This document shows, in pieces, positions 7,535-16,580 of a stretch of DNA of 20,071 bases (the first letter of the stretch is position 1; each line of letters begins with the position of its first letter). Origin of the DNA: Accumulibacter sp964428215. Lineage in GTDB: Bacteria; Pseudomonadota; Gammaproteobacteria; Burkholderiales; Rhodocyclaceae. The DNA lies in assembly GCA_964428215.1 (NCBI GenBank), contig CAYRXO010000049.1, positions 1-20,071 on the forward strand, in the 5' to 3' direction. Below the pieces are notes generated by a model. It saw only the letters and a list, made by a program, of their open reading frames with translations. It was not told the origin of the DNA and ran no database searches. Made by a program: the position numbers and the translations under genes.

Positions 7535-10500
7535 TCAATCTTTCTTTACAGCAACCATTTCAGCCTGCACGGCTGCGGTGACATCGGCGATCATTTCGGC
7601 TGAGGCGTCGACGCCCTGCTGTTTGGCGATCATTTGCGCCTGTTCGGCAATCGTTGGTCCGCCAGCCGACGACGACGTCTCGTCTTGCCCGCGCAGTTGA
7701 CGGATCACCCGATCGGCCAGCTTGGCGATCGTCGGTCCCTGGCTGAGAGCCATCACCGGCAAGCGGATGCCGAAACGTGCTTCGAGCGCGACGACCAGTT
7801 CGACGCCCATCAGCGAGTCGAGACCGACATCGTAAAGCGAACGATCGGCGTCGATCTTGTCCGGTGACAAGCGGAGAATTTCGCCGATTTCATTTTTCAG
7901 AATCTGCATGAAAGCGACGTGCAATTCTTCGTCGGACAATTCGGCAAGCAGACGTTCGATGTCTTCCGACTGATCCTCTTCGGCGCCGCTCTCTTCTGTC
8001 TGCCCAATGAGATCGCTGAATTTGGCACTTGCTCCGCTTGGCAGGAAGCGGCTGAGCGCCTGCCAGTCGAGTTCGAGTACCGACAACCCCGAGCGATCGT
8101 CGAGCAGCATCGCTTCCATGGTCTCCAGCGCCACCGTCGAATGGATCGCCGCACCGCCCATCCGGCTTTGCAAAGCATCCCTGATTTTTTCGTTGCGCGC
8201 CAGGAACCCGACGTCGTCGATCGGTCCCCAGGCGATACAGGTGGCCGGCAAACCCCGGGAGCGCCGGAAGGCGGCGAGCGCTTCCAGGCTGGCGTTGGCT
8301 GCGACGTAATTGGCTTGCCCCGGATTGCCGAAGGCGCTGGTTGCCGACGAGAAAAGGATGAACAGCTCGAGCGGCCACTGGCAGGTCAATTCGTGCAGAT
8401 GCAGCGCGCCGAGCATTTTCGGCTGCAGCACCGCGGCGATTTTGCCGGCGTCCAGGTTGCGGATCAAAGCATCGTCGATCACCGTGGCCGCATGGACGAT
8501 ACCCTTCAGCGGCGGCATGGTTTGTTGCACCCGTTCGAGAAGTGCGGCTAACGCGTCGCGCCGGCTGACGTCACAAGCTGCCGCGTGCACGTTGACGCCC
8601 TGCGCTGCGAATCGTGCCAGCGCCGACTGCGCTTCTTCGCCCTCCGCGCCACTGCGGCTGATCAGCAGCAAATGACGGGCACCTTTGCTGACCAGCCATT
8701 CAGCGGTCCGCAAACCGAAACCGCGCAGTCCGCCGGTTACCAGATAAGTGGCATTTGCCGACAGTTGCAGCGTGCGTCTGGCACCGCGCGCAGATGAATG
8801 CACGGCATGGATGCCTTGCGGATAGGTGATGACGATTTTGCCGATCTGCCGGGCCTGCTGCATGTAGCGGAAAGCAGCGACGACATCGTCGGCGGCAAAG
8901 GTATGGTAAGGCAGCGGATGCAGCACACCTTCGTGGAACAAGGCCATGATTTCGCCGAACAGCCGGCGGGTCAGGTTCGGCTGTTTCAACATCAACTGGT
9001 CGGCGTCGATGCCGAAATAGCTGAGATTGTTGCGGAAGGGCCGCAAACCGACTTTGCTGTTTTCGTAGAAGTCGCGTTTGCCGAGTTCAAGAAAACGGCC
9101 GAAGGGGCGCAGGACCTGGAAATTGCGCCTGATCGCCTCGCCGGCCAGAGAATTGAGGACAACGTCGACGCCCTCGCCGCCGGTCCGCTCGAGGATCTGG
9201 TCGGCGAAAGCCAGCGAGCGCGAATCGTAAATATGATCGACACCAAGCAGCCGCAGGAAATCGCGCTTCTCGTCCGAACCAGCAGTGGCATGAATCTCGG
9301 CGCCGAGCCATTTCGCCACTTGCACGGCGGCGATACCGACACCGCCGGCCGCGCCGTGGATCAGCACCCGCTCGTCGGCCTGCAGTTTCGCCAGATGGTG
9401 CAGCGAGTAATAAACGGTCAGGAAAGTGCTCGGAATCGTCGCTGCCGCTTCGAAAGACATCTCCGGTGGAATCGCGGCGATGGCCTTCGCCTGCGTGACG
9501 ACACGGTTGCCGAAGCTTGAGGGGCCAAAACCAACCACTTCGTCGCCCGGGCTGAAGCCGCAATCGGGGTCGCCGACACGGCTGACGACACCGGCGAATT
9601 CGAAACCGAGCGTCGGCCCGGAAAAACCGTTCTCGATCGCTTCATCGGAAAGCAGGCCGAGGGCGAACATCACGTCGCGGAAATTCAAACCCGTGGCATG
9701 CACTTCGACTTCGATCTGCTCGGCCGTCAGGCGGTTGCGCGCTCGCGCCTCCCAGCGCAGATTGCGCAATTGCCCTGGAAACAGGAAACCGAGCGATACC
9801 GTCGGATCTTCGATCGGTGTTGCCTGCGTTGTACTCGGCGGGGGCTGGTTGCGCAGGCGCAAGGCATAGCGTCCGTCGCCGGCAGTCAGCAACACCTCCT
9901 GTTCGTCGTCGGCTTGCTCGAATTCGCGATCGAGCGCGGCAGCCGCTTCATCAACGCTCAGCGGCGTTGCCAGATCGACCAGCCGTATCGCGCACGGATT
10001 GGCTTCATTGAGCAGGGTCCGTCCGAAACCCCACAGCGCGCTGTCGGTCGTGCCGCTGGCCGTGGCGACCGCTTCCCGGCCAAGATTCGCCAACAGATGG
10101 CTCGTTGCATTGGCGGTGATCAACCAGCAGGTGGTCGTCTTGTCAGCCTGCGTACAGGCTTGCAGGATATGCGCCGCCGTTGCGCAGCGCGTCACTTGCC
10201 GGGCCACCGCGGCGTCGGCACCTTCGTCGCCCGGGTCATCCACCAATCCGGCAAGATGCACCAGACCGTCGAGCTCGCCGTAGTTGGATGTCGTCTCGCG
10301 CAACAATTCGGCGAGTTGGTCGGTGCTGCTGGCCGACGAGATGATGACCAGGTCGCCACGCGCACGCAAGGTTTCCGCCAGACGGTCGGCCAGCGCTTGC
10401 GAAAATCCACGCGGATCAGCGAGCAGGATCCAGCTGCGCACGCTGCCATGCAGTGCTGGGACAGCCGCCCGGGGTCCAGGCGTTTCATCGGCTCGCTGCG

Positions 10501-13500
10501 CCAGCAGCAGATAGGGACCGGACAGGGTGTCGGGTGCAAATTCGAACGGTTCGGCACATTGCAGACCGAGCGATTGCAAATGCTGCTGCCAGAACACGCT
10601 CGGGCGCTGATTGGACAGCCAGTTGCCCTGCGCATCGGCTGTCCAGGCGCTGGCGCGGGCACCAAAAACAAAGTCGATCCAACGCGATGGATGCTGAGCG
10701 ACGAGCAGCAGTGACGCACCGGGAGCCAGCTGCTGATGGGAGTGATCAATGGCCAGCAAAACCTGATCGATGGTATCGAAATCGAGCGTGACGATCGCCA
10801 GATCGTGGTGCGGAGTCGTCGGGCCCGCTGGCGTCGGCGCATCAGTGAGCAATTGTCCGCCAATGGCCGGAAAAGTGTCTTTCAGCCGGGCGAATTCATT
10901 GTCGAGCGTGACCGACGAGGAGGTGACGAATGAATAATCGCCACGATTGAAGTCGATCACGCTACAGATGTCCATAGCGAACCACGGGGAACCCTGACTG
11001 ATTTCGACGATGCGCATCCGCTGCCCGTTCGGCAAACCGGCCTGGCCATCCGCAATCAGGTTGCGCAACGCGCGCCCCAATTTTTCCTTGCCTCGATTGC
11101 CGACCACCTGACGCAACAACGATGACAAGGAGGTTTCCTGCGGGCAAATATCTGCCAGTGCCACCGTACCGCAGAGCAGGGCGTGCAGATGCATGCCGAT
11201 ACGGCCCACCGAATGTATGATCTGGAAGTAATCCGGGTCATCGGCGACCAGTGCGTTCCAGATATCCTTCGCCGACGATTGATTGCGCGCATCGGGCAAC
11301 AGCCGCCAACCGTCCGTGACGGCTTTGATCGATTCGTCATCGGTGGCAAAAGCGAGCAAATGGGTCAACAGCGGCGCACTTTCCGGATGGGCCAAGCGGA
11401 GCTTGTCGATCAAGCTGGCCGGCAATGAGCTGCCATCGGGGGACAATTGTTGCAATGCCTGCCGGGTGAAGCGGGCACACAGGCTGTCGAGCAGCGGATC
11501 GACTTCTTCCGCATAGCGTCGCAACGTCCCTTTCAACATCGCCCGCCGGACGACTTCGCCGAGCGCCATTCTGACTTGGTCCCGGGACAGGCAGGCCGAC
11601 GAGGCGGATGCCAGCGGATGCGGTCTGGGAGTCGCCTCATAAGTCAGAAAGCGCAGCCGGTCTGCCGCCCCGCGTCGCAAGCGCACACTGCGGAAGCGGA
11701 CGTCGCGCAGGCAGGCCACCGGACGACCGTCGGCGCTGAAGAGCGTGAATTCCGCCTGTAAAGAACGCGGACTCTGTTTGAGCAGGATGGCGCGTGCGTA
11801 AGCCGGTGCTGGCAAGCCGGTGCGAAAAGCGATGCGGCCGAGCTTGATCGGCACGTAAGCGATGCCTTCGTATTCGGCGGCCATGCCGCGCAGCAACTGG
11901 AAAACGAGCTGAAAAGCGCCATCGAGCAAGGCCGGATGCAGCAGCATCGTCTCGATCTGGCTGGCAATCGCCGACGGAATAACCAGCTTGCCGAGCACGC
12001 TGTGACCTTCGATCCAGCCGTGCGCAATGCATTGGAATGCCGGTCCGTAGGCGATACCCACCGAGTGGGTCAGGGTGGCATGCTCTTCGGCTGAGAAATC
12101 CGCTGCCCGTGTCGGCAGTGCCGGCAGGATGCCGGTCAGCAAGCTGTCGTGCGCTTCGCCGAGCAAGCGGGCGACGGCATGCACAGCCCATGGATCGTTG
12201 CTGAGCAATTCCCGACTGCTGATGGTCAACGATCCGTCCTGCGCATCGATGCGTGTGCGGATGACGCTCGAGCGCTCGTCGTTGAGCAGCAAGGGCGCGC
12301 GAATTTCCAGATCCTCGATTTCGACACACGCTTCATCGCGCCACAGTCGACCGGCAATCAGCGCCAGTTCGGCGAAACCGGCTCCCGGGAAAACCGTCGC
12401 CTCGCCGACGACATGATCGGCAAGCAGCGCTAAATTATGGATATCGATCTGATTCTCCCAGGTCAGGGCGTGCTGCGGCAGCGGGTAGCCGAGCAAGGGA
12501 TGCGCCTTGCGCCGGGAAAGCAGTCCCAGGGCTTCGCTGGTCAACGGATGCCAATGCCGTTCACGTTGCCAGGGATAGTTGGGCAGGCGGACGAGACGAC
12601 CAGGTTGTGGGAAAAACTGCGCCCAATCGGTCCGTCCCCCGGCGATTATCGTTTGATCGGCAACGCTCCACACCCGCTGCGGGGAATCGTCATCCTTGCG
12701 CACGGTCGGAATCACCCGCCCTTCGATCTGGCGGTCGTGCAGACAGTCGTTGACGTAAGAACGCAGAATCGGGTGCGGTCCGATTTCGACGAACAGATTG
12801 ACTCCGTCGTCGAGCAAGGAGTTGATCGCCGGTGCAAAAGCCACCGGTTGCCGGATGTTCTGCCACCAGTAAACGGCATCGAGCCGTGCCCCCGCCAGTT
12901 GGCCGCCGCTGACTGTCGACACGAAAGGTACTGTCGTCGCACCGGGTTGCAGATGCGACAATGAAGTCCGGATTTCGGCTTCGATGACGTCCATGGCCGG
13001 ACTATGGAAGGCGTAATCCAGGTCCAGTCGTTTATAAGAAATCTGTTTGGCAGACAGGGCAGCTTCGAGCTGCGCCAAATCCTGCGGACAACCGGCGACG
13101 GTCACGCCCCGCGAACTGTTGGCCCCGGCCAGGACCAGACGTCCTTCCAGACCGAGTTCAAGCAGCAGATCCGCGCAGGCTGGCTGGCCCATGGCCAAGG
13201 CCGACATCTTGCCGGCACCTTTGGTGAGTCCTTGCAGACGGCTGCGCTGATAAATCACATCGACGGCGTCGGCGAGCGACAGCGCGCCGGACGCCCAGGC
13301 GGCGGCCACTTCGCCGACGCTGTGCCCGACGACGGCCGTCGGCAGCACCCCATGCCGACTCAGCATGCGCGTCACGCCAACCTGCAAGGCAAACAGTGCC
13401 GGCTGGGCGATTTCGGTGAACTGGTAACGGTCGTCACCGTTGTTGCCCAGCAACTCGTCTTCGATCGAAAAACCGGCGTAGCGACTGAACAAGGCGTCGA

Positions 13501-15187
13501 CTTCGCGTATCGACTGACGGAACAGCGGCTCTTCGGCCAGCAGACGCCGCCCCATGCCGACCCACTGCGAACCGTTGCCCGAATAGAGAAAAACCGGTCC
13601 CCGTGCCTTGGGCAGTGCGGTGCCGCTACTGACCGGCGTGTCGCTGGTGGAATGACCCGCGGCGAATTGCTGCAAAGCCGCAACGACAGACGACGCCTGC
13701 CTGGCGAAGATCAACAAACGATGCGCGTGCCACTCGCGATGTGCAAAAGCGCTATAGGCGATGTCATAGAACGAGTCTGCCGCCTGTTCGGCAAGAAAAC
13801 GGGCGAAATCCGCGGCAGCGGCTGTCAGCGCCGCGGAACTGCCCGCCGAAACGATGACTGGCAAGCAACCCAGCATTTTGCTGGCGACAGCGGGTAGTGC
13901 GTCGCGTTCGGGCGGGCTTTCGACAATGACATGCGCGTTGGCACCGCCGAAACCGAAGGAATTGATGCCGATCGTCAGTTTGCCGGTTGGCCGCAGCGAA
14001 AGATTGCGGGTGACCGGCGTCAGATTCCACTCGTCGAAATGGATATGGGGGTTGGGCACTTCCAGACCGATGGTCGCCGGAACGGTTCGATGTTGCAGAC
14101 AGTGCAGGACCTTGACCAAGCCGGCGACACCGGATGCCGTTTCGAGATGACCCATATTGCTTTTCACCGAACCGATCGGCAAAGGGCGATTTTTCGGTCG
14201 TCGTTGTCCGAGCGCATCGCCAATGGCGCGCGTTTCGATCGGATCGCCAACCGCGGTGCCCGTACCGTGCGCTTCGAGATAATCGATCGCCGCTGGATCG
14301 ATACCTGCTTGTGCGTAAACTTTCTCGAGCAGTGCGGCTTGTGCCTGTACGCTGGGCACGGTCAAACCTGACTTGCGACCGTCGGTGTTCACCGCCGAAC
14401 CGGCGATGACGGCGAGAATCGGATCGCCATCGGCCAGGGCCTGCGCGTAATCCTTCAGCAGGAACATGCCACCGCCTTCCGAACGGACGTAGCCGTCGCC
14501 GGAGGCATCGAACACCCGGCAACGACCGCGCTGCGACAGCATTGTCGCCTTGGCGAAACCGAGAAAACCGTAAGGATGCAGATGCAGACTGATCCCGCCG
14601 GTCAAGGCCAGCCGGGTTTCGCCGGAGAGAATCGCCCGACACGCCTGATGAAAGGCGACAAGTGACGACGAGCAGGCCGTATCGATGGCCATGCTCGGAC
14701 CGCGCAGATCGAAGACGTAAGAGATGCGGTTGGCGGCGATACTCGCCGTATTGCCGGTAGCCGTTGACGAATCGATCGCTGACAAATCGTCCGCCAGGCG
14801 GAAGGAGTAATCGAGGCTGGCCAGGCCGATATAGACGCCACAGTCACCGCCGCGCAGAGACGACGGCACGATGCCGGAATTTTCGATCGCCTCCCAGCTC
14901 ATTTCGAGCAGCAGCCGCTGTTGCGGGTCCATCAACGCGGCTTCGCGTGGCGAAATGCCAAAAAAACCGGCGTCAAAGGTGGATACGTCGCCGATCGTTC
15001 CAGCGGCGAAGGTGTAAGACGTACCGGGATGGCTTTTCTGTGTATGGAGAAAGCTGTCGAACGCCCAGCGATCAGCCGGTACCTCTGTCACCAGATCGCG
15101 GCCGGCGAGAAGATCCTGCCAGTATGATTCAGCGCTGGTCCCGGGTAAGCGAAAGGAATACCCCGTTATGGCGACTCGACTTGTCAT
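7535..15187 (-). CDS. Fully reducing iterative type I polyketide synthase (KS-AT-DH-inactive MT-ER-KR-ACP)
   Basis: This single 2550-residue module has, in order: KS 1-425 with Cys172 (DTACSSS), His307 (EAHGTGT) and His347 (GHLE); AT about 530-830 with Ser623 in GHSVGE and a YAFHSP motif that fits malonyl-CoA; DH about 895-1170 with His925 (HVVGEATVFP) and Asp1089 (HPALLDGAFQ); a methyltransferase-like region about 1200-1570 with a ruined SAM motif (VEISQGSPW); a structural KR half about 1575-1785; ER about 1798-2123 with GAAGGVGIAAVQVA; KR about 2140-2390 with TGGLRGFG, Ser2281, Tyr2294, Asn2298 and an IDD motif of the B type; and ACP with Ser2458 (GLDSL). No thioesterase follows; a 50-residue tail ends the protein. 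The ATG at 15187 fits the KS start (MTSRVAITGYSFRLPG); a GTG at 15247 would add 20 residues. It probably builds a saturated, unbranched acyl chain. Confidence 0.95.
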   Translation of the reverse strand: MTSRVAITGYSFRLPGTSAESYWQDLLAGRDLVTEVPADRWAFDSFLHTQKSHPGTSYTFAAGTIGDVSTFDAGFFGISPREAALMDPQQRLLLEMSWEAIENSGIVPSSLRGGDCGVYIGLASLDYSFRLADDLSAIDSSTATGNTASIAANRISYVFDLRGPSMAIDTACSSSLVAFHQACRAILSGETRLALTGGISLHLHPYGFLGFAKATMLSQRGRCRVFDASGDGYVRSEGGGMFLLKDYAQALADGDPILAVIAGSAVNTDGRKSGLTVPSVQAQAALLEKVYAQAGIDPAAIDYLEAHGTGTAVGDPIETRAIGDALGQRRPKNRPLPIGSVKSNMGHLETASGVAGLVKVLHCLQHRTVPATIGLEVPNPHIHFDEWNLTPVTRNLSLRPTGKLTIGINSFGFGGANAHVIVESPPERDALPAVASKMLGCLPVIVSAGSSAALTAAAADFARFLAEQAADSFYDIAYSAFAHREWHAHRLLIFARQASSVVAALQQFAAGHSTSDTPVSSGTALPKARGPVFLYSGNGSQWVGMGRRLLAEEPLFRQSIREVDALFSRYAGFSIEDELLGNNGDDRYQFTEIAQPALFALQVGVTRMLSRHGVLPTAVVGHSVGEVAAAWASGALSLADAVDVIYQRSRLQGLTKGAGKMSALAMGQPACADLLLELGLEGRLVLAGANSSRGVTVAGCPQDLAQLEAALSAKQISYKRLDLDYAFHSPAMDVIEAEIRTSLSHLQPGATTVPFVSTVSGGQLAGARLDAVYWWQNIRQPVAFAPAINSLLDDGVNLFVEIGPHPILRSYVNDCLHDRQIEGRVIPTVRKDDDSPQRVWSVADQTIIAGGRTDWAQFFPQPGRLVRLPNYPWQRERHWHPLTSEALGLLSRRKAHPLLGYPLPQHALTWENQIDIHNLALLADHVVGEATVFPGAGFAELALIAGRLWRDEACVEIEDLEIRAPLLLNDERSSVIRTRIDAQDGSLTISSRELLSNDPWAVHAVARLLGEAHDSLLTGILPALPTRAADFSAEEHATLTHSVGIAYGPAFQCIAHGWIEGHSVLGKLVIPSAIASQIETMLLHPALLDGAFQLVFQLLRGMAAEYEGIAYVPIKLGRIAFRTGLPAPAYARAILLKQSPRSLQAEFTLFSADGRPVACLRDVRFRSVRLRRGAADRLRFLTYEATPRPHPLASASSACLSRDQVRMALGEVVRRAMLKGTLRRYAEEVDPLLDSLCARFTRQALQQLSPDGSSLPASLIDKLRLAHPESAPLLTHLLAFATDDESIKAVTDGWRLLPDARNQSSAKDIWNALVADDPDYFQIIHSVGRIGMHLHALLCGTVALADICPQETSLSSLLRQVVGNRGKEKLGRALRNLIADGQAGLPNGQRMRIVEISQGSPWFAMDICSVIDFNRGDYSFVTSSSVTLDNEFARLKDTFPAIGGQLLTDAPTPAGPTTPHHDLAIVTLDFDTIDQVLLAIDHSHQQLAPGASLLLVAQHPSRWIDFVFGARASAWTADAQGNWLSNQRPSVFWQQHLQSLGLQCAEPFEFAPDTLSGPYLLLAQRADETPGPRAAVPALHGSVRSWILLADPRGFSQALADRLAETLRARGDLVIISSASSTDQLAELLRETTSNYGELDGLVHLAGLVDDPGDEGADAAVARQVTRCATAAHILQACTQADKTTTCWLITANATSHLLANLGREAVATASGTTDSALWGFGRTLLNEANPCAIRLVDLATPLSVDEAAAALDREFEQADDEQEVLLTAGDGRYALRLRNQPPPSTTQATPIEDPTVSLGFLFPGQLRNLRWEARARNRLTAEQIEVEVHATGLNFRDVMFALGLLSDEAIENGFSGPTLGFEFAGVVSRVGDPDCGFSPGDEVVGFGPSSFGNRVVTQAKAIAAIPPEMSFEAAATIPSTFLTVYYSLHHLAKLQADERVLIHGAAGGVGIAAVQVAKWLGAEIHATAGSDEKRDFLRLLGVDHIYDSRSLAFADQILERTGGEGVDVVLNSLAGEAIRRNFQVLRPFGRFLELGKRDFYENSKVGLRPFRNNLSYFGIDADQLMLKQPNLTRRLFGEIMALFHEGVLHPLPYHTFAADDVVAAFRYMQQARQIGKIVITYPQGIHAVHSSARGARRTLQLSANATYLVTGGLRGFGLRTAEWLVSKGARHLLLISRSGAEGEEAQSALARFAAQGVNVHAAACDVSRRDALAALLERVQQTMPPLKGIVHAATVIDDALIRNLDAGKIAAVLQPKMLGALHLHELTCQWPLELFILFSSATSAFGNPGQANYVAANASLEALAAFRRSRGLPATCIAWGPIDDVGFLARNEKIRDALQSRMGGAAIHSTVALETMEAMLLDDRSGLSVLELDWQALSRFLPSGASAKFSDLIGQTEESGAEEDQSEDIERLLAELSDEELHVAFMQILKNEIGEILRLSPDKIDADRSLYDVGLDSLMGVELVVALEARFGIRLPVMALSQGPTIAKLADRVIRQLRGQDETSSSAGGPTIAEQAQMIAKQQGVDASAEMIADVTAAVQAEMVAVKKD

Positions 15188-15715
15188 GACCGCTGGTCTC
15201 TCTGTTGATTTAGCCGCAAATCCCGTCTGTTCAATCGCCGATCGCACTGCACTGGTGGACGGGCCATTCCCACTGGCAAACTGTGCTTGCGGATCTCGGC
15301 ACAGCCCAATTGTAGAAGCATCGAACTGGACAGCGATCAGCCATCCAGTTTAGCGATGGAGAACGTGGTTGGTTGACCGCCAAATGCTTCTATGTACCAA
15401 ATATCGGAAGACGGCCGGTTGCCACAGACTGGACATTTCGTCATTCGTACAGCGAAAAAATCCTGTTGCGTGAATACCGCCTTCCTCCGACAGCGAGTCA
15501 TTAATCATACTTGGAGGCGATTTTGCCTTAAATCCAGCGGATGGGGAAACGCAGTCCATCAGCGATCCGAATCCGCAAGCCACAGCGCGGCTTCCGGAAT
15601 AGGCGTTCGACAAGTACCGGTAGCCGCTACGGAAAGGGAACATTGGGCAAGAAGCCGGGCCGACAACGTAAGCCATATTACTGCGCCACGGGTTGAGTGT
15701 CGCTTGCTGATTGAC
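15188..15715. other. Intergenic leader between tRNA cluster and PKS
   Basis: About 530 bp contain no gene I can support. Open frames of 108 and 117 codons exist on opposite strands but show no recognisable motif, and one runs into the tRNA-His gene. The stretch probably carries the PKS promoter and any tRNA terminator, although no strong hairpin with a T-run is visible. Confidence 0.6.
15309..15350 (-). promoter_or_regulatory. Candidate PKS promoter with a dyad operator
   Basis: The minus strand carries TACAAT (15309-15314), a fair -10 box about 120 bp before the PKS start. Just upstream lies a perfect 7-bp dyad, AACTGGA (15324-15330) and TCCAGTT (15344-15350), with 13 bp between arms and its centre near -35. 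No proper -35 box is seen, which would fit an activator-dependent promoter. This is inference. Confidence 0.35.
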
Positions 15716-15792
15716 TGGGGCGATGTACGGGATTCGAACCCGTGACCACTGGAATCACAATCCAGTGCTCTACCAACTGAGCTAACACCGCC
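15716..15792 (-). tRNA. tRNA-His (GTG)
   Basis: The minus strand folds as a tRNA with the anticodon loop TTGTGAT (anticodon GTG) between CTGGA and TCCAG. The T-loop is GGTTCGAACCC. The acceptor stem has the extra G-1 paired with C73 that marks histidine tRNAs, and CCA is encoded. It is the last gene of the Pro-Arg-His cluster. Confidence 0.96.
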
Positions 15793-15802
15793 ATAGTTCG
15801 CG

Positions 15803-15876
15803 CGCGCCCGGCGAGACTCGAACTCACAACCCCCGGCTTAGAAGGCCGGTGCTCTATCCGGTTGAGCTACGGGCGC
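15803..15876 (-). tRNA. tRNA-Arg (TCT)
   Basis: The acceptor GCGCCCG pairs with CGGGCGC. The anticodon loop CTTCTAA (anticodon TCT) lies between CCGGC and GCCGG, and the T-loop is GTTCGAGTC. The discriminator is G. CCA is not encoded (the next bases are CGC), so the tail must be added by the CCA-adding enzyme, unlike its two neighbours. Confidence 0.95.
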
Positions 15877-15949
15877 AAAAGGAGACTGCTGCCTGGATTG
15901 GACTTTCCGTAACTTTCAAGCCGGTTTCGCCGGTTGCTGCCTGAGCTAC

Positions 15950-16026
15950 TGGTCGGGGCGGTGGGATTCGAACTCACGACCCTCTGCTCCCAAAGCAGAT
16001 GCGCTACCAGGCTGCGCTACGCCCCG
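15950..16026 (-). tRNA. tRNA-Pro (TGG)
   Basis: The acceptor CGGGGCG pairs with CGCCCCG. The anticodon loop TTTGGGA gives anticodon TGG between TCTGC and GCAGA. The discriminator is A and CCA is encoded. It is the first gene of the leftward tRNA cluster, five bases from the predicted transcription start. Confidence 0.96.
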
Positions 16027-16037
16027 AGAAGAGGCGC

Positions 16038-16066
16038 ATTCTACAATCCGCCTGCAAGCGGGTCAA
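16038..16066 (-). promoter_or_regulatory. Promoter of the Pro-Arg-His tRNA operon
   Basis: On the minus strand TTGACC (16061-16066) and TAGAAT (16038-16043) are separated by exactly 17 bp. The bases after the -10 are GCGCCTC, a GC-rich discriminator typical of stringently controlled rRNA and tRNA promoters. Transcription would start near 16031. Confidence 0.8.
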
Positions 16067-16580
16067 TGACGGTTAGAGAATGCAGGTCCGGGGGACACGC
16101 TGCTTGCCGACACGGGTTTCTGCTGTGGGAAGAACATCCAGGCGCGCCGAGCGGCGGGCATCGATCCGCTGATCGCGGTGGCTCGCGACACGCACCATCC
16201 GGACTGGCGGCAGCGGCACTGCGAACCGGCACCGCTGTCGGCGGATGCGTCTCCCGTTCAGGCCATGTCGCATCGCTTGCAAACCCAAGCGGGACGAGCA
16301 CTCTAAACCTTGCGCAAGCAGACCGTCGAGCCGGTCTTCGGCATCATCAAATCGGTGCTGTGCTTTCGCCAGTGCTCACTGCGCGGATTGAAGAAGGTCA
16401 CCGGCAAGTGGACGCCGGTCTGCCTGGCGTGGAATTTGAAGCGCATGGCCAAATTGCGCCTGCAACAGGGAAAAATGGGGGGAAACCTGGAAAATGGCTG
16501 GAAAATCGATCAAAACCGGCTTCGGCATTCGGCAGGGTGAATTATTACGGTTTGCCAGAGCCCAAGTCCGACAGGCTGCC
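16067..16580 (+). mobile_element. IS1182-like insertion sequence remnant (right end only)
   Basis: The 3' part of a transposase gene and the following sequence up to a probable terminal repeat (AGTCCGACAGGCTGCCA, 16566-16582) lie between the tRNA promoter and a methyltransferase gene. The left half and left end are missing; the remnant directly abuts the -35 box of the tRNA promoter. The exact left junction cannot be placed. Confidence 0.7.
16076..16540 (+). pseudogene. Truncated IS1182-family transposase with an in-frame stop
   Basis: In one frame the segment reads TLLADTGFCCGKNIQARRAA, then PLIAVARDTHHPDWRQRH, then a TAA at 16304-16306, then TLRKQTVEPVFGIIKSVL and VCLAWNLKRMAKLR, ending at 16540. 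This is the C-terminal half of a DDE transposase of the IS1182 type, including the late RKQTVEPVFGIIK region with the third catalytic Glu. The TAA replaces what is commonly a Tyr codon (RALY in homologues), so the copy carries a nonsense mutation as well as a 5' truncation. It cannot be active. Confidence 0.88.

Noticed and set aside
13004..13897. Long plus-strand frame (297 codons) opposite the PKS, and a similar one at 9698-10714
   Set aside because: High-GC antisense frames over catalytic PKS domains; composition is Arg/Gln/Gly-rich with no motif.
15188..15247. GTG start giving the PKS 20 more residues
   Set aside because: No ribosome site, and the KS domain starts directly at the ATG at 15187.
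15350..15745. Overlapping 108- and 117-codon frames upstream of the PKS
   Set aside because: No recognisable motif or ribosome site; one enters tRNA-His.
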